From: Clostridium sp. MCC353
GTDB lineage: Bacteria; Bacillota; Clostridia; Lachnospirales; Lachnospiraceae
NCBI RefSeq assembly: GCF_018785315.1
Contig: NZ_WQPN01000159.1
Span: 1 to 40,642, forward strand
Direction: 5' to 3'
Length of the DNA: 40,642 nt
Part shown: positions 32,697 to 40,642 of the stretch, one piece after another
How positions within the stretch are numbered: the stretch's first letter is position 1
How the letters are laid out: every line of letters begins with the position of its first letter
The notes under the pieces: generated by a model
What the model saw: only the letters and a program-made list of their open reading frames with translations
Told to the model about the DNA's origin: nothing
The model's database searches: none
Made by a program: the position numbers and the translations under genes

Positions 32697-33505
32697 CATG
32701 CTTCCTCCTTTTTCTTGTTCTTGTCGTCCGGATAACGGTACATGCCGCTGGTATGGGCCAGTGTATCCGTCGTGGCCAGGTCATAATTGTCCGGCCCGTC
32801 CATCTTTTTCTCCCAGAAACGCAGGATTCTGGAACAGGTAAAGGTCAGGATGAAATAGATCACCATTGCGATGGCAAAGGCTTCAAAATAAGTATACAGG
32901 GCTCCTGCAACGCTCTTGGTCGCATAGAACAATTCTACCGTCCCGATGATGGACAGTACGCAGGTATCCTTAATATTGATGATCAGGTTATTGCCGATCT
33001 GAGGCATGATATTGCGCAGTGCCTGAGGAAGGATCACGCTGGTCATGGTCTGGAAATGGTTCATTCCAATGGCCTTGGCTCCCTCTGTCTGCCCCGGATC
33101 GATGGACAGGATTCCGCCGCGGACCGTCTCCGCCATATACGCCCCCGTATTGATGGAAACAATGAAGAATGCCGCAAACCACATGGACATGTTAATATTG
33201 AATACCGCAGCGGAACCAAAGTAAATGAACATGGCCTGAGCCATCATAGGGGTTCCTCTGAACACTTCCACATAGATATTTAGAAGGGCTTTTACAATCC
33301 ATAAAAACACCTTTTTCACCACATTATCATGCTTTTCCACCGGAATTGTCTGGACAATTCCTACTGCAAACCCGATAATGCATCCGATCAGCGTGCCCAC
33401 AAGGGCGATGACCATAGTAACTCCCGCCCCTCTCAAAAAAGAGGCGCTGTTCCGCTGGAGAATATACACAATTCTTCCAAAAAAATCTGAAGGCAAAGAA
33501 GACAT
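32696..33505 (-). CDS. Amino acid ABC transporter permease
   Basis: A 269-residue permease of the HisM/GlnP family. The coupling-helix motif appears as [20 protein letters not shown] followed by [12 protein letters not shown], and the N-terminal [19 protein letters not shown] is typical of the family. The last 40 residues are a polar extension after FWEKKMDGP. The ATG at 33505 has GAGGAG upstream; an upstream ATG lacks one. The middle gene of the transporter operon. Confidence 0.92.
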   Translation of the reverse strand: MSSLPSDFFGRIVYILQRNSASFLRGAGVTMVIALVGTLIGCIIGFAVGIVQTIPVEKHDNVVKKVFLWIVKALLNIYVEVFRGTPMMAQAMFIYFGSAAVFNINMSMWFAAFFIVSINTGAYMAETVRGGILSIDPGQTEGAKAIGMNHFQTMTSVILPQALRNIMPQIGNNLIINIKDTCVLSIIGTVELFYATKSVAGALYTYFEAFAIAMVIYFILTFTCSRILRFWEKKMDGPDNYDLATTDTLAHTSGMYRYPDDKNKKKEEA

Positions 33506-33529
33506 AATTTTACTCCTCACTTTTAAAAT

Positions 33530-33559
33530 GGCACGGGGCTGCATCCGCCTTCCCGTGCC
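33530..33559 (-). other. Intercistronic hairpin between binding-protein and permease genes
   Basis: GGCACGGG (33530-33537) pairs with CCCGTGCC (33552-33559), with only a weak T-run after it on the minus strand. Such hairpins commonly stabilise the upstream binding-protein message or lower read-through into the permease gene. Confidence 0.55.
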
Positions 33560-33580
33560 TGTACTGTGTTAACGCCTGTC

Positions 33581-34450
33581 CTATTGGGAAAGAGGCTGAA
33601 CCGCAATCGCATCATCCATCATCTTGGTATAATCGTCTGCTGTCATCTTTCCTAAAACGCCGTTAATCGCATCTTTTAATTCCGTATTGCCTTTCTTCAA
33701 AGAGATGCCGATATTGATCTCTTCTTCGGAAACCTCAAATGCCCCTTCCGTTTCAGAAAAATCCAGAAGCTTGAAATCGGGATATGCCACGCATGCGGCC
33801 ATTCCGGTAGGCATATCGGTCACGACCAGATCACATTTGCCGGAATTCAGCGCTACCAGCATAGCCGGAGCCGATTCCTGGGCCGGAAGAACCTTGGCAT
33901 CCGGAATCTGAGGAAGGCAAACATTATACCAAATGGTATTCTGCTGGGAAGTGCAGACCGCGCCTTTTAAATCCGCCACACTCTTGGCATCCGCATAGGC
34001 GCTGTCATTCTTCACAAGAGTGATGATGGACGCATAATAATAAGGTTCTGTAAAATCCACGGATTCCATACGTTCCGACGTGATGGACTGGCCCGCAATT
34101 ACACAGTCCACTGTTCCCGACTGTACGGCCGGTACAAGGGCATCCCAGTCTAACTTGACAATTTCCAGTTCATAGCCCAGTTCGTCAGCGATCTTCTTAG
34201 CCATCATAACGTCATAGCCATATGCAAAATCCGGGCTTCCCGAGATCGGAACCGCACCGTTGGAATCATCCGGCTGCGTCCAGTTATAAGGGGCGTATCC
34301 GCATTCCATAGCCACTTTTAGGGTTTTCGCGCCATCATTAGCTGCCGCTGTCTCATCCTTTTTTTCGCTTTTTCCGCCGCATGCGGCCAACGACACCGCC
34401 ATGGAAACAGCGAAAAATGCCGCCATCGCTTTCTTCAAATTCTTTTTCAT
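33581..34450 (-). CDS. Amino acid ABC transporter substrate-binding lipoprotein
   Basis: A 289-residue family 3 solute-binding protein. Signal peptide with lipobox VSLAACGG; the mature part starts with a charged linker. Binding-protein signatures are VAMECGYAPYNW, FAYGYDVMMAKKIADELGYELEIV and VDCVIAGQSITSERMESVDFTEPYY. It captures a polar amino acid or similar solute outside the cell and delivers it to the permease. The ATG at 34450 has GGAGGAG upstream. First gene of the transporter operon, behind a strong promoter. Confidence 0.92.
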   Translation of the reverse strand: MKKNLKKAMAAFFAVSMAVSLAACGGKSEKKDETAAANDGAKTLKVAMECGYAPYNWTQPDDSNGAVPISGSPDFAYGYDVMMAKKIADELGYELEIVKLDWDALVPAVQSGTVDCVIAGQSITSERMESVDFTEPYYYASIITLVKNDSAYADAKSVADLKGAVCTSQQNTIWYNVCLPQIPDAKVLPAQESAPAMLVALNSGKCDLVVTDMPTGMAACVAYPDFKLLDFSETEGAFEVSEEEINIGISLKKGNTELKDAINGVLGKMTADDYTKMMDDAIAVQPLSQ

Positions 34451-34497
34451 AATCTCCTCCGTCATTCCAACACTTGTCTAATGTAATAAATAGAAAC

Positions 34498-34527
34498 ATT
34501 ATAATGGATTCGTTTCCCGGTTGTCAA
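34498..34527 (-). promoter_or_regulatory. Strong sigma-A promoter of the amino acid ABC operon
   Basis: On the minus strand TTGACA (34522-34527) and TATAAT (34498-34503), both perfect, 18 bases apart. A small GTTTTCCC/GGGAAAC hairpin overlaps the -35 box. Confidence 0.75.
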
Positions 34528-34535
34528 GGGAAAAC

Positions 34536-34799
34536 CTAGATTCGATCGGCAATTTCTTCAAACAAACGTGCTTTATCGCCAAAATATGACTTTGCAAAGA
34601 CATCGGCCTCTTTACAGGCGCTTTCCATATCCCTGCTTTTCAGATTTACGGAGATGGAATCCATACCCGCCTCAATGGCAAGGTAAAAAGCCGAATCATC
34701 GTCTGCGGTAATCAGCAGATTGATTTTCTGGTTCTCCGCCTCCACCCGTTTGTGGGCGATTGTATTTTCCTCGCTGTAAACCATCCAGTTGTTGACCAT
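34536..34799 (-). CDS. Small hypothetical protein at the end of the Etf-dehydrogenase operon
   Basis: An 87-residue soluble protein with a mixed strand-helix pattern (KINLLITADDDSAFYLAIEAG, MESACKEADVFAKSYFG, LFEEIADRI). A purine-rich GGGAGAGA precedes the ATG at 34799, and it starts 21 bases after the dehydrogenase gene, so it is probably co-transcribed. Not recognised as a known family. Position suggests an accessory or regulatory partner of the dehydrogenase complex. Confidence 0.6.
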   Translation of the reverse strand: MVNNWMVYSEENTIAHKRVEAENQKINLLITADDDSAFYLAIEAGMDSISVNLKSRDMESACKEADVFAKSYFGDKARLFEEIADRI

Positions 34800-34820
34800 C
34801 GTTCTCTCTCCCTTTGCCCG

Positions 34821-36239
34821 TCACATATTGTCAAATTTTATCATTTTGCCCGGATTTAATATGTTCTTCTCATCAAATGCCAGTTTAATGGAACGGTACA
34901 GATTATACATCCTGGTTCCCACAAAATCTTCCAGATACTCCAGACGGCCGTTTCCGATTCCGTGTTCGCCGGACATCTGTCCGCCCAGTTCTTTGCTCTT
35001 TGCATAGAGTTCTCTCAATATCTCTTTTGTAGCCGTGTTCCACTCCTCTTCTGTAAGCTGGTCGCGGAGAATTTCCGTATGGATATTGCCGTCCCCCGCA
35101 TGGCCTACGGTGATAATCCGTACCCGGTGTCTGGAAGCGATTACTTTGGCAGCCTTCACAAATTCGGCGATTTTATTTCTCGGAACCACAACATCACATT
35201 CTTCTTCTGAAGTGGTATCCGCCTTCATCCCCTCTAATACGGCCCCTCTTACGCTCCAAACCGAGCCGATCCGCTCTTCCGTGTCGCAGAACAGCACGTC
35301 CAGCGCTCCTGACGCCATGCAGATCTCGGCCGCGTCATCACAGTCGCGTTCGATCTCTTCCTGGGAATTGGCGTCAAACATCACAATCAAATACGCATTG
35401 CCGCTGTTGTCGGGAAAATGTTTCCCCAGCGTTCTTTCCACAATCTCCAAAAGGTCGGCCTCCATGAGCTCAATGGCCGTAGGAACCAGATGGGACTGAA
35501 GAATCTTAGGTACGGTTTCCACACAGGTCTCAATGGTATCAAAGGGAATTACCAGGGTCCGGGTACATTTGGGGGCTGGAATCAGTTTCAGGGTGACTTC
35601 CGTCAGCACACATAAAATTCCTTCGGAACCGATAATCAGGTCCTTGATATCAAAGCCTGTGGTATTTTTCACCACGTTGCTGCTGAAATTGACGATTTCA
35701 CCGTCAGGCAGCACCGCCTCTATGGACCGCACATAATCCCTTGTGACTCCATACCGCACGGCCCTCATTCCGCCCGCGTTGGTGATTACCGTTCCTCCGA
35801 TAGAAGCGGTCCTCTCGCCGGGATCAGGCGGATAAAACAAGCCATTTTCCGCTGCAGCCGCAGCCACTTCTGATAAAAGCGCTCCCGGCTGAACCGTGAT
35901 GGAAAGGTTCTCCATATCGATTTTCACTATTTTATTCATCTTCATCAGAGAGAGCAGGATTCCGCCGTATTTGGCCGTAGCGCCTCCTGCCAATCCTGTC
36001 CCTGCCCCACGGGCCGTAACCGGGATATTATTTTCATAAGCGAACCGCATGACTGCGGACACCTCTTCCCGGGAAACGGCTTCCACCAGCACATCCGGCG
36101 GAAAAATGCCGTATTCCGGCATCTCATCGTGATAATACTCTTCCTGAATCCGCTCCTTTTCATAAACTCTGGACGGATCGGTCACAGACTTTAAATATTC
36201 GATATGTTCTTCATTGATCTTAGTATATGGATAAGGCAT
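34821..36239 (-). CDS. FAD-linked 2-hydroxyacid dehydrogenase (GlcD/LctD-like)
   Basis: A 472-residue flavoprotein of the vanillyl-alcohol-oxidase fold. FAD-binding motifs ARGAGTGLAGGA and PPDPGERTASIGGTVITNAGG are followed by the C-terminal metal-site motifs VGHAGDGN and MSGEHGIG. It oxidises a 2-hydroxyacid (lactate, glycolate, 2-hydroxyglutarate or similar). The start at 36239 has GGAGG nine bases upstream. It follows ferredoxin-EtfA by four bases. In Acetobacterium woodii the same trio (EtfB, EtfA, LDH) forms an electron-confurcating lactate dehydrogenase that drives NAD+ reduction with reduced ferredoxin. I infer the same mechanism here; the substrate is not fixed. Confidence 0.88.
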   Translation of the reverse strand: MPYPYTKINEEHIEYLKSVTDPSRVYEKERIQEEYYHDEMPEYGIFPPDVLVEAVSREEVSAVMRFAYENNIPVTARGAGTGLAGGATAKYGGILLSLMKMNKIVKIDMENLSITVQPGALLSEVAAAAAENGLFYPPDPGERTASIGGTVITNAGGMRAVRYGVTRDYVRSIEAVLPDGEIVNFSSNVVKNTTGFDIKDLIIGSEGILCVLTEVTLKLIPAPKCTRTLVIPFDTIETCVETVPKILQSHLVPTAIELMEADLLEIVERTLGKHFPDNSGNAYLIVMFDANSQEEIERDCDDAAEICMASGALDVLFCDTEERIGSVWSVRGAVLEGMKADTTSEEECDVVVPRNKIAEFVKAAKVIASRHRVRIITVGHAGDGNIHTEILRDQLTEEEWNTATKEILRELYAKSKELGGQMSGEHGIGNGRLEYLEDFVGTRMYNLYRSIKLAFDEKNILNPGKMIKFDNM

Positions 36240-36243
36240 CCTG

Positions 36244-37446
36244 TTATACCTCCTCATTTTCTGCTATTAATTTTAACTGTTCGATCAGAGCAGGTACTGC
36301 CTGATTCAAGTCATCCACAATACAATAATGGGCTGTTTTAAAAATTGGCGCATCCGGGTCCTGGTTAATGGCCACAATGCATTCCGCCTGGTTCATGGCG
36401 CTGGTAAACTGAATGGCGCCCGACACGCCGCAGGTGATGATCAGTTTCGGTTTCACCGTCCGCCCGGAAAGGCCGATCTGTTCCGCTGCCAAACCGTATC
36501 CGGCTTCCACCATAGGCCTTGTATAGGCCACTCTGCCGCCCAGCTGATTCGCCAGTTCTTTTACCAGTTTCATGCCGTTCTGGCTCTTAACGCCTCTGCC
36601 GGCAGCCACCAGCACTTCCGCGTCCTCAATTCCTTCTTTCTGCTGGGGAATCCTGGTTTCCAGAATTTCAATGCCCGACTTTAACATTTCTTCCGTCACA
36701 CTGCACATAACCAGCTGGCCGTCAGGGTTTTCCACCTTTTGGGCCCGGTCCATCACTTTATATCTGACTGTAGCAAACTGGGGACGGTGGTTCTGAATCA
36801 GGATTTGGGCCATAATGTTGCCGCCAAATGCCGGGCGGATCTGTACCAGGTCCGTATTTTCCCGCATTTTCAAACAGGTACAGTCTGCCGTCAGGCCGGT
36901 GTGGAAACGAGCTGAAATCCGAGGCGCCAGAGAACGTCCCACGCTGGTGGCTCCGATCAGCACCACCGACGGCTTATGGCTGCTTATCACATCTTCCATC
37001 ACATTGGTATAGGTATCCACCCGGAAATCAGCCAATTCTTCCGCTTCGTAGACAAAAACTTTTTTCACGCCGTATTTCAGCAGTTTTTCCGCATTTTCCG
37101 CGGTGCCGTTCCCGCCTGCCGCGATCACGCATACGCCGAATCCAACCGGATCTGCCAGTTTAAGCGCCTCGCCAATCAGTTCATAGACACATGGATGAAT
37201 CTTCCCGTTGGCCTGTTCCATAAATACATAAATATCCTTCCACTGGGATTTATCCACCTTTTGATCCGGTGTTTCTTCAATGTGTACCGCATTCTGGGGA
37301 CAGGCCTTCACGCAGGCGCCGCACATCCTGCAGGCCGCATTGATTTCTGCCCTGTCTTTTGTAATCTCAACCGCCTGAAATGCACAGGCTTCCTTGCACA
37401 CACCGCAGCCATTGCACAGGCCGGCATCTATGGTTAACTGTTTCAT
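36244..37446 (-). CDS. etfA: Electron transfer flavoprotein alpha subunit with N-terminal ferredoxin domain
   Basis: A 400-residue protein. Residues 1-60 are a ferredoxin domain with two motifs, CNGCGVCKEAC and CRMCGACVKACP. The EtfA N-terminal domain follows (GFGVCVIAAGGNG, VVLIGATSVGRSLAPRI). The C-terminal FAD domain has VAAGRGVKSQNGMKL, GYGLAAEQIGLSG, CGVSGAIQFTSAM and VAINQDPDAPIF. Such ferredoxin-carrying EtfA subunits occur in bifurcating and confurcating Etf complexes. It overlaps etfB by four bases (ATGA). Confidence 0.93.
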   Translation of the reverse strand: MKQLTIDAGLCNGCGVCKEACAFQAVEITKDRAEINAACRMCGACVKACPQNAVHIEETPDQKVDKSQWKDIYVFMEQANGKIHPCVYELIGEALKLADPVGFGVCVIAAGGNGTAENAEKLLKYGVKKVFVYEAEELADFRVDTYTNVMEDVISSHKPSVVLIGATSVGRSLAPRISARFHTGLTADCTCLKMRENTDLVQIRPAFGGNIMAQILIQNHRPQFATVRYKVMDRAQKVENPDGQLVMCSVTEEMLKSGIEILETRIPQQKEGIEDAEVLVAAGRGVKSQNGMKLVKELANQLGGRVAYTRPMVEAGYGLAAEQIGLSGRTVKPKLIITCGVSGAIQFTSAMNQAECIVAINQDPDAPIFKTAHYCIVDDLNQAVPALIEQLKLIAENEEV

Positions 37447-38246
37447 GCTCTTCTGCCCTCCACCAATTTTTTCTTTTGAAGGATTTCCACCAACTGCTTC
37501 ATCTTCTCCTCCGTCTGGCCTTCCAGATAAACCTGGCGGATCTCAGCCTCCGGCGTAAAGATCTTTTCCACATTGGTGGGGGAACCGCTTAACCCATAAT
37601 TTTCTTTGTTCTGATCCGCAAAATCCCGCAGAGTAAGCATTCTCACCGTTTTTCCCGCCGCCGCTTTCTTTCTCTTATAGGAAGGAAGTCTGGGAACAAA
37701 TATCCCGCTCTCCACCGTAATCAGGCATGGAAATTCCATTCTGGCGGACTGCACGATCTCTTCGGATTCCCTGCTCACGCTGATGCTTTTATCATTCACA
37801 TCCAGAATACCGGACACCCAGGAAATATGGGGGATGGACAGATGTTCCGCCAGAGCGGGCCCGATCTGCGCGGTATCCCCGTCCGTGGTCTGCTTTCCGC
37901 AGATAATCAAATCACAGCCGCCGATCTCTTTAACCGCCTCCGACAGCGTATAAGAAGTTGCCAAAACATCACTTCCCGCAAAAGCCCGGTCCGATACCAG
38001 CACTCCTTCGTCCACACCCATGTTAAATACATCCCGCATCATCTCTTCTGCCTGGGACGGCCCCATGGATATGGCTGTAACAGTCCCTCCCACCTGTTCT
38101 TTTATCCTCAATGCGGTTTCTACCGCATATAAGTCATAGGGGTTGGTTTTGGACTGCGCCCCATTTCTGATGATCACTCCCGTATCCGGGTCCACTTTAA
38201 CTTTATTGGAGGCCGGTACCTGTTTAATACAAACTACAATTCTCAT
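37443..38246 (-). CDS. etfB: Electron transfer flavoprotein beta subunit
   Basis: A 267-residue EtfB. MRIVVCIKQVPASNKVKVDP opens the protein. DLIICGKQTTDGDTAQIGPALAEHL binds the nucleotide, and a C-terminal arm carries KAAAGKTVRMLTLRDF. In bifurcating Etfs EtfB holds the bifurcating FAD and the NAD site. First gene of the operon with GAGGG upstream of the ATG, a good promoter and a palindromic operator candidate. Confidence 0.94.
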   Translation of the reverse strand: MRIVVCIKQVPASNKVKVDPDTGVIIRNGAQSKTNPYDLYAVETALRIKEQVGGTVTAISMGPSQAEEMMRDVFNMGVDEGVLVSDRAFAGSDVLATSYTLSEAVKEIGGCDLIICGKQTTDGDTAQIGPALAEHLSIPHISWVSGILDVNDKSISVSRESEEIVQSARMEFPCLITVESGIFVPRLPSYKRKKAAAGKTVRMLTLRDFADQNKENYGLSGSPTNVEKIFTPEAEIRQVYLEGQTEEKMKQLVEILQKKKLVEGRRA

Positions 38247-38273
38247 GCTTAAAGCCCTCTCTTACAGTATTTG

Positions 38274-38294
38274 TTTAAACTTTAACAGTTTAAA
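38274..38294 (-). promoter_or_regulatory. Palindromic operator candidate at the start of the Etf operon
   Basis: TTTAAACT-TTAAC-AGTTTAAA is an 8-5-8 perfect inverted repeat just downstream of the predicted start of transcription. A bound dimer would block transcription. GntR-type lactate regulators use sites of similar size, but the regulator is not in the window. Confidence 0.5.
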
Positions 38295-38309
38295 GTATTG
38301 TCTTGCTGA

Positions 38310-38338
38310 ATTTTAACATATTGTGCGGATTTTATCAA
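38310..38338 (-). promoter_or_regulatory. Sigma-A promoter of the Etf-dehydrogenase operon
   Basis: On the minus strand TTGATA (38333-38338) and TAAAAT (38310-38315) are 17 bases apart. The expected start is near 38303. Confidence 0.65.
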
Positions 38339-38416
38339 CTGTTTATACACAATTTAAACGGAATCGTTACGGCGGTGCTACAGCAGGAGATACTGGCAGT
38401 TTTCGATTCAGACAAT

Positions 38417-38476
38417 GTTACAAGCCACGTTACAAGCTATATTCCAAGGTATATTCCAGGCCATGTTCCAGACCAT
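38417..38476. repeat. Five degenerate 12-bp tandem repeats upstream of the SLC13 permease
   Basis: Units GTTACAAGCCAC, GTTACAAGCTAT, ATTCCAAGGTAT, ATTCCAGGCCAT and GTTCCAGACCAT stand head to tail in the divergent gap between etfB and the permease. The rest of 38339-38563 shows no gene that I can support. Confidence 0.6.
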
Positions 38477-38563
38477 GAAATGGAGACGCTTCCAAAGATG
38501 GGTACAGATTCGCCTGCCACAGAAGTAAATTTCCAAAATCGAAATATATTATCTTTATTGGAA

Positions 38564-38592
38564 TTGTTTGGCAGAATCCGGTACGCTACAAT
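38564..38592 (+). promoter_or_regulatory. Probable promoter of the SLC13 permease gene
   Basis: TTGTTT (38564-38569) and TACAAT (38587-38592) with a 17-base spacer, about 70 bases before the start codon. Confidence 0.5.
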
Positions 38593-38659
38593 TAAACCAG
38601 AAAAGACAATGTAAATCCCAAAATATTCAAGATCATTTAAAAGAAAAGAGGCGAACGAT

Positions 38660-40147
38660 ATGGCTGCTGCTAACATGCCTGCCAAGAAGCAGGATTCACA
38701 AGCCGTTTATCTGATGAAATTATTGGTGGGACTATTTTTCATGTTCGGGTTCGGATATGTAATCCCTCCTTTTGCCACCGTGACAAGACTGGGTGTTCAG
38801 GTAATTGGTATTTTTATCGGTGTCATCTGGTTTTTATCCTGGTTTGAAATGACATGGCCTCCGCTTTTGGCTATTCCGGCCCTGGTATTTACCGGCTATA
38901 TTAAAACTGCGGATTTTATCACTTCCATGCTGGGAAATACCACTGTTTTTCAAATGATTTTACTGATGGCCCTCTGTTTCGCAATCCGTCAAAGCGGAGC
39001 CGGAAAAGTGATTGCCGGATGGTTTATCACCCGGAAATGCCTGAAAGGCCATCCTGTTTTATTCTGCTGCGTATTTCTTTGGGCATTCTTTATCGCTTCA
39101 ATCTTTCTCAGTTACGCTTCTTTCTTTTTAGCGTGGGAAGTGCTGGACAATGTATTTAAGGTTACAGGATACCAAAAACGTGAAAAACTTCCAATCTTAA
39201 TGATTATCGGCACATTCATGGCCGCATGGCTGGGCTACTGTTCCCTTCCCATCGCCGGTCTGCAGTTAGCCATGGTTGCCAGTTTTAATTCCACCATGGC
39301 AGTGTATGGGATTGAACTGGATACTGCAACCTATATCATCTGCGGGCTGATTGTGGGAAGCGCTGTTGCCGTTGCGGAAGGCCTGTCCATCCGTTATATT
39401 TTCCGGGCCGACATGTCCCGTCTTGCAGACCTGGATCCTGATGAAATGGGCATTGACACTTCAACCCTTCATTTTAACAAACAGCAGCTCATTCTGTTGT
39501 TTGCGTTCCTGATCGGTATCGGCTTCAGCATTGTCAGCAGTTTTGTGCCAAAGGAAAGCGCTTTGGGCGTCTGGATGGGAACCATCACCTTATACGGCTG
39601 GTTCGCCCTGATATTGACTTTCCTGGCCTGGATCAAATTGGATGGGAAACCGGTATTCAACATCGGTGAATCTCTGTCAAAGGGCGTGATGTGGGGCGCA
39701 GTTCTCTGTACCGGCGCCTTCGTCGTAATCGGCGGAGCCATTACTTCCGACGCCTGTGGGATCAAAGCCGGAATCAATGCGCTTCTAAATCCATTATTCG
39801 GCCAGATGCATTGGTTTATTTTCATGCTCTTTGCCGTGGCCCTGACTTCCATCATCACCAACCTGATGTCCAATCTGTCCACTGGCGTCGTTATCATTAC
39901 GATCATAGCCCCCTTTGTAGTTAACTATATGGATGCCGGAATCAATCCATCCGTACTGGGATGCGCCATCACGATATCAGCCATGCTGGGCATGCTGACC
40001 ATGAGCGCCGGCGCCTGGTCCCCAATGCTGATCGGAAATGAATGGATTGATTCCCAGCCCCTTGTTTTAAAATATGGGGCAGGGATGGTGGCCATATACA
40101 TTGCGGTTGCAACGGTTTTGTTCGGGGTTTTGGGGTATGTCCTGTAA
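38660..40147 (+). CDS. SLC13/DASS-type anion (carboxylate) permease
   Basis: A 495-residue membrane protein with about twelve helices. The first half has TVFQMILLMALCFAIRQSG, the second MHWFIFMLFAVALTSIITNLMSNLST, matching the SN-T-type substrate and Na+ motif of the DASS/ion-transporter superfamily (here SNLST), and GAWSPMLIGNEW near the end. Members take up di- or tricarboxylates, or other anions, often with Na+. It is divergent from the Etf-dehydrogenase operon, so it may import the hydroxyacid. AGAGG precedes the ATG at 38660. Confidence 0.82.
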   Translation: MAAANMPAKKQDSQAVYLMKLLVGLFFMFGFGYVIPPFATVTRLGVQVIGIFIGVIWFLSWFEMTWPPLLAIPALVFTGYIKTADFITSMLGNTTVFQMILLMALCFAIRQSGAGKVIAGWFITRKCLKGHPVLFCCVFLWAFFIASIFLSYASFFLAWEVLDNVFKVTGYQKREKLPILMIIGTFMAAWLGYCSLPIAGLQLAMVASFNSTMAVYGIELDTATYIICGLIVGSAVAVAEGLSIRYIFRADMSRLADLDPDEMGIDTSTLHFNKQQLILLFAFLIGIGFSIVSSFVPKESALGVWMGTITLYGWFALILTFLAWIKLDGKPVFNIGESLSKGVMWGAVLCTGAFVVIGGAITSDACGIKAGINALLNPLFGQMHWFIFMLFAVALTSIITNLMSNLSTGVVIITIIAPFVVNYMDAGINPSVLGCAITISAMLGMLTMSAGAWSPMLIGNEWIDSQPLVLKYGAGMVAIYIAVATVLFGVLGYVL

Positions 40148-40184
40148 AGATTTTTTTGGATGAATTGGGATTTAATTAGTGAAA

Positions 40185-40550
40185 GTTACGCAGAAAAGCG
40201 GGAGAAGGGGGCGGACAGACGGCCGGATTTTTGGAAGGGGCCAGGCCGAGGGGCATCCGTCGGGGATGAAAACCAGCTTCCAACCGTAAGAGAAACTAAG
40301 ACTCCAGGGATAAAAAAAGACGGTGCGATGCCCATTCACGGTAAACTCTTTATGGACTTTACCGTTCAGTGGGCATCTCAGAAACTGATTTGGTTTTCAG
40401 TTTCTGCCCGTCTTTTTTCATCCCTGGAGCCTAAGTTTCGCTAACGGTTTCCAGATGGCTTTCATCCCCGACGGATGCCCCTCGGCCTGGCCCCTTCCAA
40501 AAATCCGGCCGTCTGTCCGCCCCCTCCTCCCGATTTCCTGCTGGTTTTCT
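40185..40550 (-). repeat. Large nested palindromic element, copy 4 (about 366 bp)
   Basis: Same family, minus-strand orientation. The ends are weaker matches (AACCAGC on the 5' side, TGCGTAAC on the 3' side). The arms (GGGGGCGGACAGACGGCCGG and following, with complement) differ in sequence from copies 2 and 3. The core at about 40321-40408 keeps GATGCCC/GGGCATC, CGGTAAA/TTTACCG and the CAGAAACTG/CAGTTTCTG hairpin. The frames seen here arise from the palindrome, not from genes. Confidence 0.85.
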
Positions 40551-40573
40551 CTGGCTAAAGTTATTAAAAGCAA

Positions 40574-40628
40574 ATTTAACATAAAGGGCGAAGGCATTTT
40601 CGAAAATGGCTTCACCCTTTAATGTAAA
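40574..40628. repeat. Short palindromic repeat, second copy
   Basis: GGCATTTTCGAAAATGGC (40593-40610) within a longer imperfect palindrome whose flanks are ATTTAACATAAAGGG and CCCTTTAATGTAAAT. It matches 782-840 and, like it, lies on the 5' side of a large palindromic element as that element reads. Confidence 0.75.
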
Positions 40629-40642
40629 TCCCCACACCATTT

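Noticed and set aside
38303-38614. A 103-codon frame in the gap before the SLC13 permease
   Set aside because: It overlaps the etf promoter and the tandem repeats, has no ribosome site and looks non-coding.
40160-40642. Open frames of 65-94 codons over palindromic element copy 4 on both strands
   Set aside because: Mirror-image frames produced by the inverted repeat; no ribosome sites or recognisable domains.

Overview
The window reads as chromosome of a strictly anaerobic, low-to-mid GC Firmicute, most likely a gut Lachnospiraceae/Clostridium cluster XIVa organism. The basis is the gene set: a trimeric [FeFe] hydrogenase, AddAB instead of RecBCD, an Etf-coupled lactate-type dehydrogenase, a SelD/class V aminotransferase/LysR selenium cluster, strong AGGAGG ribosome sites, and no sign of aerobic respiration. 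This is inference; I cannot place the species.

Layout. 1-1300: the end of one large palindromic element, a histidine-phosphatase gene, then a complete second palindromic element. 1315-4427 (minus): selD, a cysteine-desulfurase-like enzyme and a selenium-type LysR regulator in one coupled operon. 4630-10489 (minus): hydC-hydB-hydA, an electron-bifurcating type hydrogenase whose HydB is fused to a GltD/NfnB-like NADPH oxidoreductase module. It has a promoter inside a perfect 17-bp inverted repeat, a possible leader peptide and an attenuator hairpin. 10598-18622 (minus): addB-addA and a ketopantoate-reductase-family gene. 18712-18999: third palindromic element. 19193-21833: a run of small, poorly known genes and gene remnants resembling an accessory or immunity-gene array. 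22202-25444: an FMN-binding-like membrane protein, a GNAT acetyltransferase, a DUF4375 protein and a MATE exporter. 25541-26485: an Rpn/PD-(D/E)XK protein. 26859-29885 (minus): a polyphosphate-polymerase (VTC) domain protein, a DUF4956 membrane protein and a beta-helical surface lipoprotein, divergent from an OmpR/HK two-component system (30044-31952). 31953-34450 (minus): an amino-acid ABC transporter. 34536-38246 (minus): EtfB, ferredoxin-EtfA, FAD-linked 2-hydroxyacid dehydrogenase and a small protein, divergent from an SLC13 carboxylate permease (38660-40147). The window closes with a fourth palindromic element.

How the parts work together. The SLC13 permease and the Etf/dehydrogenase operon look like uptake plus NAD-dependent, ferredoxin-driven oxidation of a 2-hydroxyacid. 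Such a pathway needs reduced ferredoxin, and the HydABC complex can exchange electrons between ferredoxin, NAD(P)H and H2. The two-component system probably controls the polyphosphate/surface-lipoprotein operon through direct TTTACC repeats lying between them.

The most unusual content is repetitive and structural. There are four copies (one cut by the window start) of a roughly 290-365 bp nested palindrome. Its core hairpins show compensatory base changes between copies, while the outer arms diverge in sequence but stay self-complementary. A second, smaller palindrome family also shows a compensatory change. I did not recognise either as a named family.
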